From: Arthrobotrys musiformis
Lineage: Eukaryota > Ascomycota > Orbiliomycetes > Orbiliales > Orbiliaceae
DNA: 64,000 nt
Direction: 5' to 3'
NCBI GenBank assembly: GCA_036971715.1
Contig: JAVHJL010000002.1
Span: 1,582,501 to 1,646,500 of the forward strand
Positions 1 through 10,317 of the stretch are shown in pieces (positions within the stretch are counted from its first letter, which is position 1; the number at the start of each line of letters is the position of its first letter). Under the pieces are notes generated by a model. The model searched no databases. It was not told where the DNA came from and saw only the letters and a program-made list of their open reading frames with translations. Made by a program: the position numbers and the translations under genes.

Positions 1-1109
1 TTTGGCTCCTCCGTCGCGACCGGTTCCTGGGGCGGCGGGGTAGTAGGGGCGACCGGAGCTGGGAGCTCCGTCGCAACGGCAGGTCGAGCCCTAGGGACAC
101 GACCACGCCGTCGCTTCGGTGCTTGACCAGCTTCCTGGTCACCCTCTACCTTCTGGCGTTTGGTACGTGGCTCATCAGACGCCACGTCGGCAGTGGGTTC
201 GGTACCCCGCTTAGAGGCGCGGGTGGGCCTATCGTTCTCCTTCCCCTTCGTAAGTGGTGCCTTGCTTCTGGTGAACCTAGTAGGTCCAGAATATTCGGCA
301 ACGGAAGCTTCGGCGGGGATTTCGGCCGCCCCTTCGGCCTTGGTTTTCTTCCTGCTGCCCTTGGCAGCCATTATCTTCCTCGCACCCTGCTTTTCGGGGG
401 CAGGCACGACCGCGTCGCCCTGCGGTTCCTCGGCCTCCTGTTCACCCTCGGGCTCAAGCGACTGAAGAGAAGTAACACTATTACTTCTACTTCGAGACGC
501 TCGAGCCGAAGGTGGGACAGGTGCCTTCTTCTTCCTGGTCTGCTTCTCCTGGCTCTCAACTGAAGGTTGTTCTTCAGTACCTTCGTTTGCCCCTTCTTCT
601 CCGGCTTCGTTCTCTAGCGACTGAACAGAAGTTACACTATTGCTTCTGCTCCTAGACGCTTTTGTTGAAGGCGCAACAGGGACCTTCTTCTTCCTAGTCT
701 GTCTCTTCGGCTGTTCGGCAAGTGGCCGTGTTTCTTCAACAACAGCTTGGCTGTCCTCTTCGGCAGCTTTCTCTTCGGCTTTAGCTTTCGTAGACCTCTT
801 AGCTCTGGCCTTGGTCTTGGTTGGAGGTTGGACATCCTCAACAACTGGTTCTGACTGCTGGGTGGTAGCATTAGCTGTAGCTGCTGCTCTTCCACGTCTA
901 GCTCTGGTGACAGGGGCTGTAGTTTGCTCTGGAACATCGGATGAAACAGCTTCGGCGGCTGCAACCGTTCCTCTTGATCTCTGGGATCTTCGTGATGGAA
1001 GCTCTTGCTCCTGGACGGCTTGGTTGCCTCTTCTGCGAGAAGTTGTAGGATTCGAGGTGGTAGCTGACGGCTCATTGGCCGGAGCTGTCTGTCTGCGCTT
1101 AGGCGGCAT
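1..1109 (-). CDS. Basic low-complexity protein, N-terminal part, truncated by window edge
   Basis: An open frame runs from ATG at 1109 to the left edge without a stop, about 369 residues, so the C-terminus lies outside the window. The protein begins MPPKRRQTAP and is rich in Lys, Arg, Ala, Pro and Glu, with many short basic clusters such as TRKKK and RRGR. This composition suggests a nuclear, probably chromatin-associated, disordered protein. It contains an internal duplication: residues about 137-166 and 190-219 share a TRKKK-x-PV core followed by the invariant SRSRSNSVTS and QSLE. The Ser-rich RSRSNS motifs look like kinase targets. No globular domain is visible in the part present. An intron beyond the edge cannot be excluded. 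I do not recognise the family; nuclear localisation is inference. Confidence 0.7.
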   Translation of the reverse strand, partial: MPPKRRQTAPANEPSATTSNPTTSRRRGNQAVQEQELPSRRSQRSRGTVAAAEAVSSDVPEQTTAPVTRARRGRAAATANATTQQSEPVVEDVQPPTKTKARAKRSTKAKAEEKAAEEDSQAVVEETRPLAEQPKRQTRKKKVPVAPSTKASRSRSNSVTSVQSLENEAGEEGANEGTEEQPSVESQEKQTRKKKAPVPPSARASRSRSNSVTSLQSLEPEGEQEAEEPQGDAVVPAPEKQGARKIMAAKGSRKKTKAEGAAEIPAEASVAEYSGPTRFTRSKAPLTKGKENDRPTRASKRGTEPTADVASDEPRTKRQKVEGDQEAGQAPKRRRGRVPRARPAVATELPAPVAPTTPPPQEPVATEEP

Positions 1110-4100
1110 GACGAATGTGACTGTGGACGTTAGAATGTGATGATGTTGTTGGTAAATAAAGCGAAGCCGACAATCACGAGCCGGTTGCTTGAATCAGGTA
1201 ATGGGTCAGGAGTCGGAGCAATTGCTTGAAGCAAACCGATCGTGATGGTGATAGAATCGTGATGATAACTAAGCCGAAGCTGATGGTGACGGTAGCTAGT
1301 GATGCGATGGAGATGCAGATGAAGGTCGTTGTGGAGATGAAGACGGAAGATGTAGCTGAAGTGTCAACTTACAAGTTTTGGTTGGAGGAAGTAGAAGGGA
1401 TCGAAAAAGACGTTGCCGGAACGCGACACACAAAATATTGTTTGATTGCGGAAATTTGTTGTTGTTGTTTCTGTTTGTGCCGATCTGGTTAGCGTGGATC
1501 TCGGCAACACGCTGTCATTGGTTCAGAAAATAGGGTAAGTCGCCCAAACAGGGAGGTTTGGCTACAAGGCTGAAACAGGAAATACGGCCGTGGCAAACGT
1601 TATCCCGCAACACATGGACATCGTGTGGTTCAAACCCACGAGCTTCCACGATCTCACGTGGTTGAACGTTCAATATCATGCCATGCCCTCAAGAATTCCA
1701 ATTTGGCGATAAATTGACTAACGATAACGACATGACTCGGGATGGATGGATGGACGACTCCAAAACCCAAATTATCAGATTAGATTACAGTTCGCGGGCG
1801 GTTGGGTGTTCGACGGTACTCCCCAGAACCCTCACTTCTTTCGCTCTTTGCTAACGTTACAAGTATGCCTAGCATCCCTCGTCTATAAACGACTGTGCGA
1901 GTCTATGCGCATATGCCTCGGAGAACCCCATGGTCTGTGCATCGGTTTAGTCTACAAGCTTCATCCCAGATCTATGGGACAAGCCTAGGACCGATAGAAT
2001 TTCGATCCCAGTCAGAGACAAAATGCATTTTTTGTCCCCAAAAGAATTAAGTTCATTCTTTTCGTCCATTGAGATCTGAATCATCCCCAGACGCCAACCG
2101 ATTCCCGGCTTGCCACGAGGCTTGAGGTTTTAAACTCAAGCTCGGGGCTACAAAGTTGATGTGAACTTGTCGGTATCTACCGTCGACGAAGAGTCCCACG
2201 GCAAATATTTCGGCAAGATCAATCGATCAAGAGTCAAGTCAAAGCAAGGGACGAGTACATGTTCCTCGTGGAACGGCATACCTGTAGGTGTAACCATGTC
2301 CCGCGAGACAGATGCCTGCATCCATCTTCCCGTGTCTGATCCAACAAACTGTTGGATCATACAATTTGTCGAGTAGATGTTGTCGACCCAATTTTATTTG
2401 TTGGATTGGAAAAATCAACTCTGACCCCTCTCTTCAATCCGATTTTGCAATTTCGTCAGCCCCCCACGACCGAATTGTTTACCGTGTACGTTCGAGTCCC
2501 CTCCCCCTATCCAATGCGTCTTTAAAATTCGTATTTACGTAGATGGCGTAATGGGCTGGAAATGTGGACGTATAAGAGATATAGTGCGGCACGATGCGGC
2601 ATTTGGTGGCGTTCCTATTTCCCCTTGAGGCCAAAGGTTCTAGATCTCCAATTCGCTAAAACATGTCCGATACAGCCTTGGTGCCAAAAAGTCTACTACC
2701 GAAGCCCCCAAGAGGAGCTCGTACCAACAACTTATATCAATTCTGGAAAGTCTTGTTGTTTTTGCTTCCTTTCTTCTCGATGACGGAGGTATAATAATAC
2801 ACCCAAATCTGCAATATAATACCGAATGTCTAGAATATTCTCAGCTGCAAGTTCCGTCTGCACCACTCATTCTAGGCAGTCCGGCATCATCCAGATCCCC
2901 CAACACCTGCATAGTTTCAAAGGCGTACAACCGTTACGCCTTCTGACGGAGTCCTAGCACAAGCGAGCTGCAAAGACATGGCCTTGGATCCATCTGACAG
3001 CGGAAAAGCGGTGGGACCATCTCGCAAGAACCTTACGCATTCCGTTACCTTCTGTCGGATGCATAATAACCCCAAAATATCGAAACCTAACTCTTAGCTC
3101 ATGCAGAAGCTTATACTACTTATGTATGAAATTTCCCCCGAGTGGTCTGAGCTATCTGTATTTACTTTAGTGTTTACGGGGCAAATTTATAAAAAAAATA
3201 ATAGCTGTGGCTGAACCGACGATATATTACTTAACACTTCATGTCCACTACCACCTAGGTTTAAACTATTACTCTATAGTAGAGGATGCATGCGTATATG
3301 AGGCTCCGACGGTGAGAGGAGGATAAGGCCTCAACTTTTTTTCTTCTCAATAATAATATTTGGCCTGAAGCTTCACATGTTTAGTCTATTTTTACCTTGA
3401 ACAACAGACAAAATATCATATGCCTCCGTAATCTCAGCTCACCAAGACGGCTCGTGAAGCACTCAAACTAACAGCACCCTGCATGAACATGAGGGCCAGA
3501 ATCCCCCCAACCGAAGCTTTGCATGGTGGACGCGGCGCGGCTCATACCACCGCTATGCACCACCATGATCAAAAAGGCGTATCCCGGAATTCCCCAACGG
3601 CCCAGAAAATACATGTGCTAGCTCGAAAACTCACCAATGAGCCCGACCCGATCAAGAGATAGAACATTCACTAGTCCGTGATCGATTGAGTGGAAATCTC
3701 ATTCATGATCTTCCGATCTTTAATCTTAGTTGTACTTCCCATCTTCCGCGCCACACCATTGGCCCAAGGCACCGTTTGGCGCAGGGAAGAAGACTCTCTA
3801 ATTTCACGGCGCTAACCTAGTCGAAGCATGAAGCCTCGCTGATCATCACGGCCCACACTCCACAGCGAGGTTTGGCGAACCCGCGAGCATGGATGCTGGT
3901 TCTTACACCCCCCTCCGAGCCCCATGGGCATATGCTTGTTTTTTCGTTGCCTTCAACGACGAATTGGAAGGGTCCGTTTCGGTGCGAGAGAAACATCAAT
4001 GAGGTCAGTCACGGGCCAGGCTGTACGTAGTAGTCTGTAGGTTTATCTTTCCAGGGGTCCGGATCGTTTCCCTTGCAATACCTGGCCAGACAGTCTCTCT

Positions 4101-4885
4101 CTCTTTTCCTTCGAACGTCCCATGTATCCACCAGATTTATTAATATTCTTACCGATCCGCTCCTACCACTTTGAGATTTTTCTTTTTAAACGGTTCACTC
4201 TTTCCTACTGCTAAAAGCAGGCCGTATGCTTTTTTGCTTCATTCGAATTCTGTCGCTCGTTAGACATTTAATATTTTGACAATCGCTATTGCCTACTTCG
4301 ATATATGCTATTGACAATTGCCAGTTGTCTCTCTGGTTAAGCGACAGCCCGGCAATATTATATAGCACGACGTTCGTTACCAAATCGACCAACTATAAAA
4401 TCCAATATCAACCGATCGGAAATATAAAAAAGGGTATCTATAAGAAGGTATACAGTCGCGATCTAGAATATCCGCCTGTGCAGGACGTTTGCGGGTTTAT
4501 GAATTCGAATTCAAGAACGACAATCAGAAAAAAGGACCACCTCCAACTTCCAATAGACCACCACCAGGCCAGGCTGCTTCGAAGCATCGGCAGCTGGTTC
4601 GACGACTAGGTTATCCCCGTTTGCGGTTGACAGCTCCCCCAGCACTTACTCCCCCACGGAACATACAATTTCCAAGGAAAACCCACCAACTTCTATGAAC
4701 AAGCATCTTGATATGGAAACTGTGAATTCGATATCCCAGCACTAAGCCATTTCATTTTCCGCAGCCCTGCAGTTGAATGTTTGATGATTTCGATCGTATA
4801 AAACTCGCTCACACCCAAGCGAAATAAAACCTAAAAAGAAAAAGAGAGTTCCAGTGCCCTCTAAAATTAAAACAAAGAACCGAAG
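1110..4885. other. Intergenic region, 3.8 kb, no supported gene
   Basis: Between the divergent genes starting at 1109 (-) and 4886 (+) I see only short open frames with no recognisable family and no splice structure linking them. A pyrimidine run (TCTCTCTCTC) lies near 4095-4106. The last 100 bases before 4886 are A-rich, as expected of a 5' leader. Promoters of both flanking genes should lie here, but no specific site can be assigned. Confidence 0.5.
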
Positions 4886-7462
4886 ATGTCACCAAGCTTT
4901 AATTCGATATTCTACGACTCAGCAGTTTCAAGTCCTACAGAGCCTCAATTGACATCGCCGGACGGCTCTGTCGATCCAAAGGGTGGGCTCTCGTATATTT
5001 CAGTATACTCGACAGTCATGGTTTTCAACCCAGACTTCAACTTCGGAAACATCATCAAACGGAGTAGCACAGGTCCGAACAATGGCAACTTCACTAGTTG
5101 GTTCGAAAGCGACAGTGAATCGTCACCAGTCAGAAATACCCCGTTGACAAAAATCGAAGAAGCTCCATTGTCTCCAAAGTCCAAGCCCAGGTCAATAATA
5201 GCAACCTACGATCCGAAGGAGAGTCCCGCGACTGCAGATCGGAATAAAGTATATCCTGAATCCAGTGGGCCTCGAATCGGGTTATTTCCCAAGCGGCCAA
5301 AGTCAAATCGTAAACTTAATCCGAAAAAGCAGCCGCCGCACGGAATCGAAGTGACGGTGCCGGTCAACGGCAAAAGCAACCAGCGTCTAGACCGACGTTG
5401 CATGCTGGACCGAAGCGATGCGCAATACAACTCTATTCTCCTGTCCGAAAGCCAAGATGAGGATCAAGCTGGAGGGTTCCGCAGCCGGGAAACAAGCGAT
5501 AGTGGGCTTGATGATCGAGACGCTGGTGATCTGAAGTTAATCTCGAATTCTACCGTGTCTTTGCCTTATTCATCCAGCAATAATAGTTCCTCCAGCACCA
5601 TAAAACTAGTCGAGGCCCCAGCTAGCGCCTCTGCTATTACGCTGCCTATTGTGGAGGAACCTTCGAGTTCGAGTAACAATTTACGGATATTCCGACCAAA
5701 ATTACAACTTCGAACTGCAATTAGCAATCCAACATTTAGGACGACGCCGGTTTTAATTGCTCCTGCCAGCAGCGAGCGACGAAACTCCAAGGAGAGGGGC
5801 CTGACACAGGGAAAGGGACTCCGTGCTACATCCTCGCACTCTGCGGTTTCAAGGGCCTCATCACCAGAGCGTGGCACCACAGAAACGCCGCAGCGATCCC
5901 GTACAAAACTTCCATTGCATTCGCTGCTACTTAGCCCGCTGGGCGCTGTCGCAAGGAGCCGGAGCCGAAGCACAAGCAGAAGCCGCATCCCAAGTATCGC
6001 CCTCTCACTCTCCAACAGCGGCAACAGCAACAGTCACAGCAACAACACGAGATCCAACAGCAGCGCCCGCTATTCGACTATTTCGCTTGGACCGTCCCAG
6101 GAAATCGACGAAGCAGACGAAGCGGTGGCAGAACTGTCAGACATGGTGTCGCACGGACAAGCAGTCGGTTCCGCCAAGGAGCAGCAGCCTAGCGGCTCTT
6201 CGAGATCTGTTTCCCGTTTTCGTAGATTCAGTCTCGCATACCTTTCCGGATCCGAACATGACTATGACGGAGGAAGCGAACAATCGTCTAGGTCGCCGTT
6301 AAGGAGTTGGAAATCATGGTCTAACAGATCTTCCATTGCCTCTTTTTCCTCTACTAGTAACAGGCACAGCAGGGGCAGATATTCCGCCGCATCTATATCT
6401 ACTTCTCAGGGGTCGTCTTTATCGTCTTCATCTACTTCAGCTCTAGACCACCACACCCATCCGGAAACAGGTATCCACGTGGATGATAGACGTCGCCCAT
6501 CATTATCTGGTTCCTCAGTCGCAGAACTTCCTTGGAGGCAAGTTCCGCCACAAACATACGCTCACCTGATGTCCTCAAGAAGAAACTCAGTGGCTACGCC
6601 CACTGTCACCCACCACTGGCAATATTCACAAACCCTCACACAGACATTCACTGCTACTAAAGCATCTTCACCAAATCTCACCGCGACAACTTCCAGATCC
6701 TCAGATGGATCATCCATTCATTCTCTTGTCGAAAGGGTATACTCTGCACAACCCGCCCAACCGACGGCGGAAAGAGAGGACCCCTTCGTTGCATTTTACA
6801 TGGCAACAAAGCCCAAAACCAGCCCGTTAGAAATCCAAGCCGAAGAAATTCGTGCCTACGAGAAACAGCAAAAAGAAGAAAAAATCCTGCAACGTATCGC
6901 AAACGGCAGCTTCTTCGATTCAGACGATGAAAGTGACGAGGAAGATGAAGGAGCCAACACGCTCGATGAGGACGAAGACCTTTTCGGCCGCTCGGCCGCT
7001 CACGACTGGTGGATGTCCGGGATTGAAGAATCCCCTGAAGAAGACGAAGATTGGGAGATGCCCCGTGTGCCATCATTGGAGTTCGATATAAGGTCCCAAC
7101 AACGTGAGAGTAGTATATCAACAGGTACAACACTCACGACCGATGATCTACACCCCTCGACACCCACTGCCGCAGAAATCGCACACTACCGCAAGATAAC
7201 AGAGCTAGCGATGTCAGAGCCTCCAGAGAAAAGGAGGAGGCGAAGGCGGACGGCAAGCTCGGAATGCTTGATCGTTGACGCCGCCGAGGGGTTGAGGACA
7301 ATGTACCTCGAAGAGCCCTCGGATGACTGCGCAGTCGAAGAAGAAGAAGACATTCTAGGAACCAAGACACCATTACCTGGAGAGCTTCCCCTCGCACCTG
7401 TCAAACCCTTGTCACTTTTACCAGAAGCCGAACGGGCATCTCGACGAATCTCAATGTCTTAA
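4886..7462 (+). CDS. Ser-rich disordered protein with acidic and NLS-like segments (858 aa)
   Basis: A single uninterrupted frame of 858 codons starts at ATG 4886, preceded by an A-rich leader. The protein is dominated by Ser, Thr, Arg and Pro. Visible elements in order are an RSRSRSTSRSR stretch near residues 354-364, long poly-Ser/Asn segments, a strongly acidic block around 678-735 (DSDDESDEEDE, later EESPEEDEDWE), and a basic KRRRRRR cluster near 781 that resembles a nuclear localisation signal. Many RRNS/RxxS contexts suggest phosphorylation. A short segment before the acidic block (EDPFVAFYMATKP then a charged helix) is the most protein-like part and may be the conserved core. It has no intron, unlike most neighbours. 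I do not recognise the family; a nuclear or signalling role is only inferred. Confidence 0.8.
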   Translation: MSPSFNSIFYDSAVSSPTEPQLTSPDGSVDPKGGLSYISVYSTVMVFNPDFNFGNIIKRSSTGPNNGNFTSWFESDSESSPVRNTPLTKIEEAPLSPKSKPRSIIATYDPKESPATADRNKVYPESSGPRIGLFPKRPKSNRKLNPKKQPPHGIEVTVPVNGKSNQRLDRRCMLDRSDAQYNSILLSESQDEDQAGGFRSRETSDSGLDDRDAGDLKLISNSTVSLPYSSSNNSSSSTIKLVEAPASASAITLPIVEEPSSSSNNLRIFRPKLQLRTAISNPTFRTTPVLIAPASSERRNSKERGLTQGKGLRATSSHSAVSRASSPERGTTETPQRSRTKLPLHSLLLSPLGAVARSRSRSTSRSRIPSIALSLSNSGNSNSHSNNTRSNSSARYSTISLGPSQEIDEADEAVAELSDMVSHGQAVGSAKEQQPSGSSRSVSRFRRFSLAYLSGSEHDYDGGSEQSSRSPLRSWKSWSNRSSIASFSSTSNRHSRGRYSAASISTSQGSSLSSSSTSALDHHTHPETGIHVDDRRRPSLSGSSVAELPWRQVPPQTYAHLMSSRRNSVATPTVTHHWQYSQTLTQTFTATKASSPNLTATTSRSSDGSSIHSLVERVYSAQPAQPTAEREDPFVAFYMATKPKTSPLEIQAEEIRAYEKQQKEEKILQRIANGSFFDSDDESDEEDEGANTLDEDEDLFGRSAAHDWWMSGIEESPEEDEDWEMPRVPSLEFDIRSQQRESSISTGTTLTTDDLHPSTPTAAEIAHYRKITELAMSEPPEKRRRRRRTASSECLIVDAAEGLRTMYLEEPSDDCAVEEEEDILGTKTPLPGELPLAPVKPLSLLPEAERASRRISMS

Positions 7463-10317
7463 ACAAAAGTTCCTACCGTTTCGAGTCTCATTTGTCTTTC
7501 ACCAAATTTTACTTCAATATTTTCCATTTTATTTATTTTTTCAGCAGACCCTCTGCTTGCCTATCCTTTTTTACCTTCAGCTCTTCTTTGTTCGGGAAAT
7601 GATATTTACAATAGGGTTCTTCAGGGATACCGGCGCTTTCGATTTTTTTTCCTTTGGTTTCTTGATCTCATTCACAATTTCCTTATACAGTATACTAATA
7701 GCCTTACCATAATTCCCCCCAATCTCTTTTGTCTCAGCTAGCTATCAGGAAAAATGATACCACGGGCCGCATTTTCTTTTGTAACAACCGCTTCTCTTTC
7801 TTTCCTTCTTTATTTCCGATCGGGAGCTCTTCAAACAACCGGCTTACAAAAAAAAAACAATGTAATTGTACTAGTATAAACTCAGGAAGTCAAAGGGAAA
7901 AAATAAAATAAAAACTCCAGGAACCGAGTTTTTCTCCTCCACTTCCCTTTTCAACCCATTATCAACAGTTTGTTATGAGTTCGTGCTATGTGAAAAAGAT
8001 GGTGTTGGCGAATCCCCAAAATCCAACAACAAGGAAATCCCCTGTCCCGGGTAACCCAGAATGCGAGTCCAATCGGTCTTGCAATTGGGAGGCTTGTTTA
8101 TTTTTCGCGATGCTTGTGACACACCCCTCGTGAAATGTTCCGATGACCCAATAGAATTCCCATCTTGATCATTAGTTAGCCCATCTGTTTGGCAGCGGGG
8201 GGCACATCGATCAGCTGAAACTTGTGAAAATTCCCAGTGTGAGGACGTACAAAAAACAGTCCGTCGCAACGGCTCTTACCATTCGCATATGATCAAAAAA
8301 AATTGATTTGATTTGATTAATTATCAGTCCAGAATCGACCAAAAAAATTACATATCAACAAAAAAGAAAAACGTTGACGAGCTTTCGCGTTAAAGGAAAG
8401 AAACAAAAACAAAAACGTCGAGGCGAGGTTTTTAGTCGAAACGAGAGAGAAAAAAAGGTTACTTCCTTTCCAGCGATATCCCCAGTTCTCTTCATGCTGG
8501 CCTGTCTCGGTGCATTGTGGACGTATCTATGCATATATTAGTATCGATAGTTTATAATATATCGGATGATTGTATGTTGACAGGTTGGGAAGGCCGGCCA
8601 AAGATGCAGGGTAATTTTGGACGGAGGGGCGAGGATCGTCGACCGTCGGCATGGGATCCACTTGGTTGACGTTCCCGAGGAATATGTGCATATGTACACA
8701 GGCAGTAACTTCGTACTCGGCAGTGGGAGGAGCAGGCCGGCGCCGGCACAAAACACACGTCCTGCATGAAATTCTATTTTGTGATGCTCACGTCTGTATT
8801 TTTCCCCGATGCAGAAAGCCTTCGACTCGATATGCAAGTCGACCGTTTGTGATAGGTCGTAGATATATTGTTTTCCCCATGCACCCCTTTATTTCCCTCG
8901 ACACTTATATAATTACAACTCGTAAACTTCACAGGTACGTACTTATATATAAACACCGATGAAGCTATACATTCTGCCAGCGAACCACTGCACCTTTGAT
9001 TCGTCGAGGGGGTTCTTTCCCCTCCTCTTCGGAACGTTGAGGTCTTATTCCCCTGCCCGATTCGCGCGGGATTCGAATTATTCTGCCTAGAAAGGTGGTT
9101 TGTTGTTGTGGGCGGTGGGGACGGGACTTTCCCGAATTAGCATCGGTTGCTGTGGGAACAAGCTGCAGGCCGACCGGACCCTGGCAACTTCTAACGACAT
9201 TCTAAACAACTGGAGGTTTCCCGTAATACTGCTCAGCAATCGCATGAACGAAATTATGACTAGCATAGCCGGTCGAGGGTTGGGATACTACTATCGGGGA
9301 AAGGTAAGCTTTTCTTTTCTTTTGGGGAGCACAATCAACAATGACCCCACATCTAGTGTTTGGCGCCGGTGGTTGTGCTTCTTTTCTTGTATGTATTCGC
9401 CTTTTGTTATGACAGGGGGCTGGTGTGTATATTGATTGTATTGCTATTGTATTGTATTATCATTAGTTAGCAGTAGTGATAGTAGTGGTCGGCTTAGGTG
9501 TGAGTGTGTGTGTGATATGTTTAAAAGCTGGGGAAGAGATGAGATAAATATCTCGAGGTGTGCCACTTGCAGCTTCAACTCTGCTCCACTATTAGCACAT
9601 CGTAGCTGGACACTCTCCATCAGGGTTTTGCTCCCTCTCTGCAGAGGACTTTTCACTTTTCACTTCTTCCCTTTCCCCTTCCTCTTCGATCTTCCTCTCT
9701 TCACGATCGATTAATTTCCTTCTCAACTTTTTGATATCTGATTCAATTCAATTCTTTGTGATATTAACGATAAACTATTGAGACCATTTGAATTACTTAC
9801 CATTACGATTACCTACTTCATACTCTTTCCCCCCATCTCACTGTATTTCTATTCTTTTCTGCAGTCGCGATTGGGATAATTGTGACGTTTGCGACTTCTT
9901 GTCTGGGCTGGGCTGTGTTCACGACAACTGAGGCAACCAGCCAACCAACCAGCCAACCGCCAAAACTGCCAACAACGGCAACGAGAGCGACAACAACAAC
10001 AATTCCCCAACAGCAACCTGCTCGACAGTCCGTCGGCGGCGATCTGATCTCGACGCTCTCAGACAGCCATCAATTGCTTCATTATTCCGAAATCCATTCA
10101 TAATTGACCAGTCGGTAAGTTACTTATTCATCAAGATGTCCTGCCCCCGGCCTTTATCGTCAACATCTCCATCTCCATCTCCACCAGCATCACTATCTCC
10201 ATCATCACCACAAGCATCTCCACTTCAACTGCCCCCATTGGTCTGTTCTGTGTATCCATTCAGCCTATTTTGTCAATTGCCACGTCCCACAGGATATCTG
10301 ATACCCACCCCAAAACC
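7463..10317. other. Intergenic region, 2.85 kb, including 3' UTR and 5' leader
   Basis: The stretch after 7462 is T-rich and fits a 3' UTR. No open frame from here to 10317 looks like a conserved protein. From about 9860 onward the sequence becomes CA-rich (CAACAAC, CCAACCAACC) and probably forms the leader of the GBD/FH3 gene at 10318. Confidence 0.5.
10115..10292 (+). other. Putative 5' UTR intron containing an upstream ATG
   Basis: A canonical GTAAGT donor at 10115 and a CCACAG acceptor ending at 10292 bracket 178 nt just upstream of the GBD/FH3 start at 10318. The interval contains an ATG at 10136 that opens an 80-codon frame ending at 10378, overlapping the main start in another frame. 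Splicing would remove this inhibitory-looking upstream frame. The splice sites are seen; use as an intron is inference. Confidence 0.4.

Noticed and set aside
1618..1660. GGTTCAAACCC, a possible tRNA T-arm
   Set aside because: A 5-bp T-stem can be drawn, but no matching acceptor stem, D-arm or anticodon arm lies at the right distance.
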